From: CAUZFZ01 sp964431285
GTDB taxonomy: Bacteria; Planctomycetota; Planctomycetia; Planctomycetales; Planctomycetaceae
DNA length: 10,881 nucleotides
Assembly: GCA_964431285.1 (NCBI GenBank)
Contig: CAYSJO010000501.1
Span: 1-10,881, forward strand
Direction: 5' to 3'
How positions within the stretch are numbered: the first letter of the stretch is position 1; each line of letters starts with the position of its first letter. Below, one piece after another: positions 7,251 to 10,881 of this stretch. Under the pieces are notes generated by a model. It saw only the letters and a program-made list of their open reading frames with translations. It made no database searches and had not been told where the DNA came from. A program made the translations under genes and the position numbers.

Positions 7251-7318
7251 ACCTTTCACTGCTGTCTCGATCGCTGTTCGCTCCGAACGCTGTCGGTTTT
7301 CTCTGAGGAGAATGAGAC

Positions 7319-7906
7319 ATGTTTGCTGACCTACTCATGATCCTGCTGATGATCATCAGCCTGCTGCTAATCCTCGTTGTGCTGTTGCAGCGAGGTCGCG
7401 GTGGCGGGCTGGCTGGAGCATTTGGTGGCATGGGCGGTCAAAGCGCCTTTGGTACAAAGGCTGGTGACGTCTTCACCAAGATCACCATTGGGCTGGTCAC
7501 TGTCTGGGTCTTGCTTGCCGGTGTGAGTGGTGTTCTGGCGCGTCGATACAGCAATGTCTTTGACAACCCGGCTGCGGCAGTTTCTACCGACGATCCCGAA
7601 GACACTCCTGACGCACCTGCAGTTCCGGTTGGAGACGGCGATGGTGATTCCAACGCGGGCAGTTCAATGGGGGCTGTTGGGACAGTGCCCGATGACACGC
7701 CGGATTCGGACAAACCGGATTCCGATGCACAACCGACGCCGACTGACGACACGACCTCAACCGATGATCCACCCTCGACTGACTCCGATCCGGACACTCC
7801 CGTTTCGAAACCTGACGCTCCGGCTGACGATGCTCCCACTGATCCAAGTAAACCAGAGGCGGACGCCAGCGTGCCGCCGTCGTCCTCACCACCCGCATCC
7901 GAGTGA
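7319..7906 (+). CDS. secG: Preprotein translocase subunit SecG with long acidic tail
   Basis: SecG is the small accessory subunit of the SecYEG channel in the inner membrane and assists SecA-driven export. ATG 7319 follows GAGGAG (7305-7310) by eight bases. The SecG core is residues 1-76: a first membrane helix (about 3-23), the LLQRGRGGGLAGAFGGMGGQ connector (22-41), the typical QSAFGTKAGDVFTKIT (41-56), and a second helix (57-74) ending in ARR. Ordinary SecG stops shortly after this (75-110 residues). This one continues to 195 with a low-complexity tail rich in Asp, Pro, Ser and Thr, with repeats such as DDTPDSD and STDDPPSTDSD. By known SecG topology (both ends outside) the tail would lie in the periplasm; this is inferred. 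The gap to tpiA is 68 bases. Confidence 0.93.
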   Translation: MFADLLMILLMIISLLLILVVLLQRGRGGGLAGAFGGMGGQSAFGTKAGDVFTKITIGLVTVWVLLAGVSGVLARRYSNVFDNPAAAVSTDDPEDTPDAPAVPVGDGDGDSNAGSSMGAVGTVPDDTPDSDKPDSDAQPTPTDDTTSTDDPPSTDSDPDTPVSKPDAPADDAPTDPSKPEADASVPPSSSPPASE

Positions 7907-7963
7907 CGGTGGATCGACTTATTCGGTCTCGCTGGCGACCTGTAACTTAGACGGAGTGGCTTT

Positions 7964-8836
7964 GTGCTGCTGAGCATGACGGGGTTTGGAAACGCAACGG
8001 GTCAGAACGACCGGTTCAGTGCTGCGCTGGAAGTCAAGGCGGTCAACAATCGCTACTTGAAGATTTCCGTACGGCTGCCCGACGTTCTGACACCGCTTGA
8101 GCCGGATTTTGAACGCGTCGTCCGTGGAGCCGTCGCTCGCGGTACGGTCTCGGTCAATGTGCGTCTGACGCCGCTTGGTCAGGCCAGTCGCTATCACATT
8201 GTTCCCGAAGTTCTCGAATCTTACTGGCAGCAATTAAACGAGCAGACCGTTCCCGCTCCGCAAACAGCCGACGCACTGCTGGCCCTGCCAGGTGTTGTCG
8301 CCGATCAGCTCAGTGCATCGGTCGACTGCAAACAGGAATGGCCCCTGCTGGAACAGACGCTGCAGGAGTCGCTTGAGAACCTGCAGTCTTTTCGCCGTCT
8401 CGAAGGCGAGTCGATGCGAAAGGATCTGACAGAGAACGGTGAAATCATCGCTTCACGACTTGCCGCGATCTCCGAGAGAGCCCCGCTGGTGGTCAGTGGT
8501 TATCGGGACAAGATTCTGGATCGAGTTCAGGAACTGCTGAAGAGCGCTTCCGCGACAGTCAGTCCAGACGATCTGATCCGCGAGGTGTCCATCTTTTCCG
8601 ATCGCTGTGACATCAATGAGGAAATCACGCGGTTGCGTTGCCACATCGAGCAATTCGAACAGGTCATGGACCAGGACACGTCTCAGGGTCGCAAGCTGGA
8701 TTTCCTGAGCCAGGAGATGTTTCGGGAAGTGAATACGATTGGGTCAAAGGCGAATGACGTCGAGATCGCCCACAACGTGGTGGACATGAAGGCGGCTGTC
8801 GAGAAAATGCGTGAGATTCTGCAGAACGTCGAGTAA
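7964..8836 (+). CDS. yicC: YicC/YloC-family endoribonuclease
   Basis: YicC/YloC proteins are metal-dependent endoribonucleases of RNA turnover. The 290 residues show the family hallmarks: the N-terminal SMTGFG (4-9), VKAVNNRYLKISVRLPD (24-40), GTVSVNVRL (60-68), RLEGESMRKDL (145-155), DINEEITRLRCHIEQF (216-231) and the near-invariant GRKLDFLSQEMFREVNTIGSKAND (242-265). GTG 7964 is chosen because it yields the usual MLLSMTGFG beginning and lies seven bases after GGAG (7953-7956); ATG 7976 would cut the conserved start. It sits 57 bases after secG and 22 before gmk; the yicC-gmk-rpoZ order is widely conserved. Confidence 0.95.
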   Translation: MLLSMTGFGNATGQNDRFSAALEVKAVNNRYLKISVRLPDVLTPLEPDFERVVRGAVARGTVSVNVRLTPLGQASRYHIVPEVLESYWQQLNEQTVPAPQTADALLALPGVVADQLSASVDCKQEWPLLEQTLQESLENLQSFRRLEGESMRKDLTENGEIIASRLAAISERAPLVVSGYRDKILDRVQELLKSASATVSPDDLIREVSIFSDRCDINEEITRLRCHIEQFEQVMDQDTSQGRKLDFLSQEMFREVNTIGSKANDVEIAHNVVDMKAAVEKMREILQNVE

Positions 8837-8858
8837 GCGTGGTTGGGAGGGCGGACTG

Positions 8859-9461
8859 ATGACTGACGGGACTCCAACAGACGGTGAATCGCTGAGCGTT
8901 CTTGTTTTGTCCGGGCCCAGTGGGAGCGGAAAATCAACTATCGTCAATCGTCTATGTGCAGAACCGTCCTTGCGACTGATCAAGATGATTTCAGCAACAA
9001 CCCGCCCGATTCGACCGAAGGAAACGGACGGGGACGATTACCATTTTCTGTCAGATGATGAGTTCTCTCGGAAACGGGCGGCCGGTGAGTTTGTAGAATG
9101 CGAAGAAGTACATTCATCCGGTTACTGGTATGGAACTCTGAGATCGGAATTGCAGCGAGCTCATGACGCGGGCGGGTGGGCGTTTCTGGAGATTGACGTT
9201 AAAGGTGCTCTGCAGGTGATGGAGCAATATCCCAGCGCTGTGTCAGTTTTTCTGGAGACGCCGTCGGAAGAAGTCTTCGAACAACGGTTACGGGCACGGG
9301 GAACAGAATCGGAAGAGGTCATTCAACGTCGATTGAAGACGGCTCGGGAAGAACTGAGATTCGCTGATCGATATAGCCATCAGGTCTGCAACGATGAACT
9401 GGACCGCGCAGTGAGGGAGATCGTCGAGATCCTGAAAGCGAACACGGTTCAGAATCTGTAA
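8859..9461 (+). CDS. gmk: Guanylate kinase
   Basis: Gmk transfers phosphate from ATP to GMP to form GDP, an essential cytosolic step of nucleotide recycling. The 200-residue protein has the P-loop SGPSGSGKST (18-27), the GMP-binding segment SATTRPIRPKETDGDDYHF (45-63), YWYGT (89-93), the LEIDVKGALQV segment (110-120) and the lid/core helix with RLRARGTESEEVIQRRL (143-159). ATG 8859 is selected because GGGAGG (8845-8850) lies eight bases upstream; a start at 8811 would overlap yicC and add an unrelated 16-residue stretch. Spacing to yicC (22 bases) and rpoZ (26) suggests co-transcription. Confidence 0.96.
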   Translation: MTDGTPTDGESLSVLVLSGPSGSGKSTIVNRLCAEPSLRLIKMISATTRPIRPKETDGDDYHFLSDDEFSRKRAAGEFVECEEVHSSGYWYGTLRSELQRAHDAGGWAFLEIDVKGALQVMEQYPSAVSVFLETPSEEVFEQRLRARGTESEEVIQRRLKTAREELRFADRYSHQVCNDELDRAVREIVEILKANTVQNL

Positions 9462-9487
9462 AAAATACAAACCGGAGAGTGAGTACC

Positions 9488-9769
9488 ATGCTCGAAGAAT
9501 TCAAAGAAGAAGAAATTGTCAACAAGGTCGGTGGCCGGTTCAAGCTCTCATCGCTGATCCAGAAGCGACTGGTTGCGCTGAATCGTGGCTCGCGTCCACT
9601 GATCGAACTTCCGACCAAGAATCACATGGAAGTCGTCGTGGCAGAGATCATGCAGGACAAGATCTACCTGGATTCATCCGGGGAAGTGGCCGTGAACGAC
9701 GATGGCACACCGATCGAACCGGATGTCGCGCAAGGCGATGCCGGACCGACACTGGATGACCTGATCTGA
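9488..9769 (+). CDS. rpoZ: RNA polymerase omega subunit
   Basis: Omega binds the beta-prime subunit and helps assemble and stabilise RNA polymerase; in some bacteria it forms part of a ppGpp site. The 93 residues contain the omega core NKVGGRFKLSSLIQKRLVAL (12-31), then LNRGSRPLIE, and HMEVVVAEIMQDKI (46-59), which correspond to the RF.L...KR...L and A..EI segments. The C-terminal 30 residues are acidic and probably disordered. ATG 9488 is used: GGAG (9474-9477) is ten bases upstream, whereas GTG 9479 is only one base from it. Position directly after gmk strongly supports the call, since the sequence alone is divergent. The usual next gene of this cluster, coaBC, does not follow here. Confidence 0.88.
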   Translation: MLEEFKEEEIVNKVGGRFKLSSLIQKRLVALNRGSRPLIELPTKNHMEVVVAEIMQDKIYLDSSGEVAVNDDGTPIEPDVAQGDAGPTLDDLI

Positions 9770-9817
9770 CGGTGATGTGTCGCCCTGACAGCATTCAAGA
9801 GTGTCGTAAACTGCTAT

Positions 9818-9839
9818 AACAGTTCATTGAAAAACTGTT
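9818..9839 (+). terminator. Possible weak terminator hairpin after rpoZ
   Basis: AACAGTT (9818-9824) and AACTGTT (9833-9839) form a perfect 7-bp stem with the eight-base loop CATTGAAA, about 50 bases after the rpoZ stop. The stem is AT-rich and only three T bases run at its end, so it would be weak. The REP-like pair just downstream could also end or protect the operon transcript. Confidence 0.3.
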
Positions 9840-9842
9840 TGC

Positions 9843-9939
9843 GTAGGCCGGATCAAGCGAAGCGCCGCTCCGGCAATCCCTGTTCCACGGAAACTGAAAA
9901 TGCCGGAACATCGTCGCTTCGCTCCTCGGTCCGGCCTAC
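9843..9939. repeat. REP/BIME-like paired palindromic element
   Basis: GTAGGCCGGA (9843-9852) is the exact reverse complement of TCCGGCCTAC (9930-9939). Inside, AGCGAAGCG (9856-9864) matches CGCTTCGCT (9915-9923) and TCCGGCA (9869-9875) matches TGCCGGA (9901-9907), so the whole 97 bases form an interrupted inverted repeat. Each half is also a hairpin by itself (GCCGGA...TCCGGC at 9847-9874 and 9902-9935), headed by GTAG on its own strand. A GTAG head followed by a GC-rich imperfect palindrome is the known signature of REP sequences mobilised by RAYT (TnpA-REP) transposases, and two in inverted orientation form a BIME. No RAYT gene is in the window. Confidence 0.75.
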
Positions 9940-9956
9940 TCGTTCTAAACAGGCTG

Positions 9957-10487
9957 CTAACAGTCCTTGACGATGTCTTCGACGGTTAAGTCGTGCCTCC
10001 AACTGTTCATCCAATGGTGAATGGTGGAGGCAGGAACGCGGTGAGTATCGCGAGTCGAATCGGCGAGCTTTCTGGCCCAGATACTGAACACCTCGTCGTC
10101 AACGTGCTGTCTGTATTTCAGCAGTACTTTCAGTTCCTGCCACCAGGCAGAGTCGGGCTCCGCAAGATCGACCCGATAGCCTCGTTGGACCGCGTAGACC
10201 GCGTATGCGCGTGTCTCGGCGTTCAAGCCGTTGCCGCGATCAACAACGATGGGTGACACTTCCTGCGCGACGGCCCGCTGAAATCTTTCGAGGTTCCAGG
10301 CCCGGGCCTCCGGTAACAGATCGTCACTGTAATCATACCTGGCCGGATCGCCTCCCACCTGCGTATAGAAATACTGGTCTGTCTCCAGGACGAGCCCTGA
10401 CGAACGCGCCAGCCGGCGAGCCATATGGCTCTTGCCGCAGGCTGGCAGGCCACGCATCAGATAAACCTGCTTGCTCACCGTTTCCAT
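9957..10487 (-). CDS. AAA_33/N4BP2-like P-loop kinase
   Basis: This is a small ATP-binding protein of the zeta-toxin/polynucleotide-kinase-like P-loop group; the substrate is unknown. The 176 residues have Walker A GLPACGKS (13-20, following a hydrophobic strand), an acidic TDQYFY (37-42), a YDYSDDLLPEARAWNLERFQRA segment (51-72) typical of N4BP2L-like proteins, a hydrophobic strand ending in Asp (PIVVD, 79-83), and GYRVDLAEPDSAWW (103-116). The usual DNTN after the second strand is replaced by DRGN (83-86). ATG 10487 is the start with no strong ribosome-binding site, suggesting weak or regulated translation. It converges on rpoZ and its stop lies in a flanking repeat. No antitoxin-like partner is adjacent, so a toxin role is not supported. 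Confidence 0.82.
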   Translation of the reverse strand: METVSKQVYLMRGLPACGKSHMARRLARSSGLVLETDQYFYTQVGGDPARYDYSDDLLPEARAWNLERFQRAVAQEVSPIVVDRGNGLNAETRAYAVYAVQRGYRVDLAEPDSAWWQELKVLLKYRQHVDDEVFSIWARKLADSTRDTHRVPASTIHHWMNSWRHDLTVEDIVKDC

Positions 10488-10553
10488 GACCGCAGTTTAC
10501 TCAGGCAAGCGGAATTGCGAACGGCAGTGATCCGAAATCATGGCGAGAGTCAG

Positions 10554-10575
10554 AGCATTTTCAGAGTTGGTCTTC
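10554..10575 (+). repeat. 22-base dispersed repeat, copy 1
   Basis: This segment, beginning AGCATTTTCAGAG and ending GTCTTC, matches 10860-10881 at 18 of 22 positions in the same orientation. The two copies bracket a candidate small membrane-protein gene and the tandem repeat. It may belong to a dispersed intergenic repeat family, but only two copies are visible. Confidence 0.5.
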
Positions 10576-10599
10576 AGTAGAACCATCCGACTCGAAAAC

Positions 10600-10620
10600 C
10601 CCTCTCCCAGACCCTCTCCC
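10600..10620. repeat. Pyrimidine-rich tandem repeat CCCTCTCCC
   Basis: CCCTCTCCC occurs at 10600-10608 and 10612-10620, a period of 12, within a C/T-rich run from about 10598 to 10626. It lies in the 249-base gap between the kinase start and the small membrane-protein start. It looks like decayed intergenic repeat, not coding sequence. Confidence 0.6.
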
Positions 10621-10736
10621 CACCCCAGAAAAAACTCGATCAGTTCTTTCTGCTGATGCGAACGCCGGTCCAGTCGGGGGAGAAGATTTCCACGCAGTGC
10701 ACACTTCCCGCCGATCCATTGCCGCCGCTGGACAGG

Positions 10737-10859
10737 ATGTTTGATCATCCGGACATCGAAATCCCGAAACCCACTCGCGTAGACATCGTCGGATTCGTCC
10801 TGGCCTGGGTCTTCGTGGGGATCATCGTCTGGATCCCGTACTGGCTGTCTCGCGGCTAA
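10737..10859 (+). CDS. Possible 40-residue single-pass membrane protein
   Basis: ATG 10737 to TAA 10857-10859 encodes 40 residues: a polar N-terminus with acidic and basic residues (MFDHPDIEIPKPTRVD), then one strong membrane helix from about Ile 18 to Leu 37 (IVGFVLAWVFVGIIVWIPYW), and a short SRG end. Function unrecognised. The frame extends upstream to ATG 10656, but those 27 residues read through repeat-like DNA and look non-protein-like. The start is uncertain: AGG abuts the ATG with no spacer and no good ribosome-binding site is seen. The hydrophobic segment with flanking charges is the only support. Confidence 0.45.
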   Translation: MFDHPDIEIPKPTRVDIVGFVLAWVFVGIIVWIPYWLSRG

Positions 10860-10881
10860 AGCATTTCCAGATTCCGTCTTC
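10860..10881 (+). repeat. 22-base dispersed repeat, copy 2 (may continue past the edge)
   Basis: AGCATTTCCAGATTC and the following GTCTTC match copy 1 at 10554-10575 with four mismatches. It starts one base after the stop codon of the small membrane-protein candidate and runs to the window edge, so its full length is unknown. Confidence 0.5.

Larger units (their letters stand above)
9811..9964. repeat. Imperfect direct repeats bracketing the palindromic element
   Basis: CTGCTATAACAGT (9811-9823) and CTGCTAACAGT (9954-9964) differ only by a TA insertion and flank the REP-like pair. An additional inverted pair, CTGTTT (9835-9840) and AAACAG (9947-9952), lies just inside. Together they suggest that the repeated unit is larger than the central hairpins, about 150 bases. 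The right copy overlaps the last codons and stop of the kinase gene. Too long and imperfect to be a simple target duplication. Confidence 0.45.

Noticed and set aside
9957..10487. The kinase as a zeta-type toxin of a toxin-antitoxin pair
   Set aside because: The P-loop family overlaps, but no small antitoxin-like gene lies next to it and the other motifs fit N4BP2-like kinases better.
10497..10748. An 83-residue minus-strand frame over the repeat region
   Set aside because: Its Gly/Glu-rich part (GEGLGEG) is merely the translation of the CCCTCTCCC tandem repeat, and it has no motif or good start site.

Overview
The window is chromosomal DNA of moderately high GC. It most likely comes from a planctomycete: the gene at its left side encodes a BBP7-type outer-membrane beta-barrel protein, a family typical of Planctomycetes, and both SecG and the prephenate dehydratase carry long low-complexity tails. 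Assignment below phylum level is not supported. Most of the window is conserved housekeeping sequence, and I see no defence system, CRISPR array, prophage, transposase gene, rRNA or tRNA.

Left part (1-2630). The C-terminal end of an unidentified plus-strand protein converges on a minus-strand BBP7-like porin. Their stop codons overlap within one CTAG. Further right on the minus strand is thiL (thiamine-monophosphate kinase), which is divergent from htpG.

Middle (2806-6257). htpG (Hsp90 chaperone) is followed by a 365-base non-coding stretch. This stretch holds the clearest promoter in the window, a TTGACA box and a TACAAC box 17 bases apart, with the spacer filled by a 7-bp inverted repeat. 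Downstream lies pheA, a chorismate mutase-like/prephenate dehydratase/ACT protein with a histone-like basic N-terminal tail. Its mutase domain looks degenerate and its ACT domain has ESFP where ESRP is usual.

Operon-like block (6480-9769). tpiA, secG, yicC, gmk and rpoZ run in one direction with gaps of 68, 57, 22 and 26 bases. They cover glycolysis, protein export, RNA turnover, GMP phosphorylation and the RNA polymerase omega subunit. SecG carries an acidic Pro/Ser/Thr/Asp-rich tail of about 115 residues.

Right end (9770-10881) is the accessory part. A REP/BIME-like element, made of two GTAG-headed hairpins in inverted orientation, sits between rpoZ and a convergent P-loop kinase gene. It is bracketed by short imperfect direct repeats, one of which contains the kinase stop codon. 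Beyond the kinase are a short tandem repeat, a 22-base dispersed repeat present twice, and between those copies a possible tiny single-pass membrane protein. The most novel items are this repeat neighbourhood, the pheA promoter dyad and the unusual protein tails. None amounts to a convincing new system.
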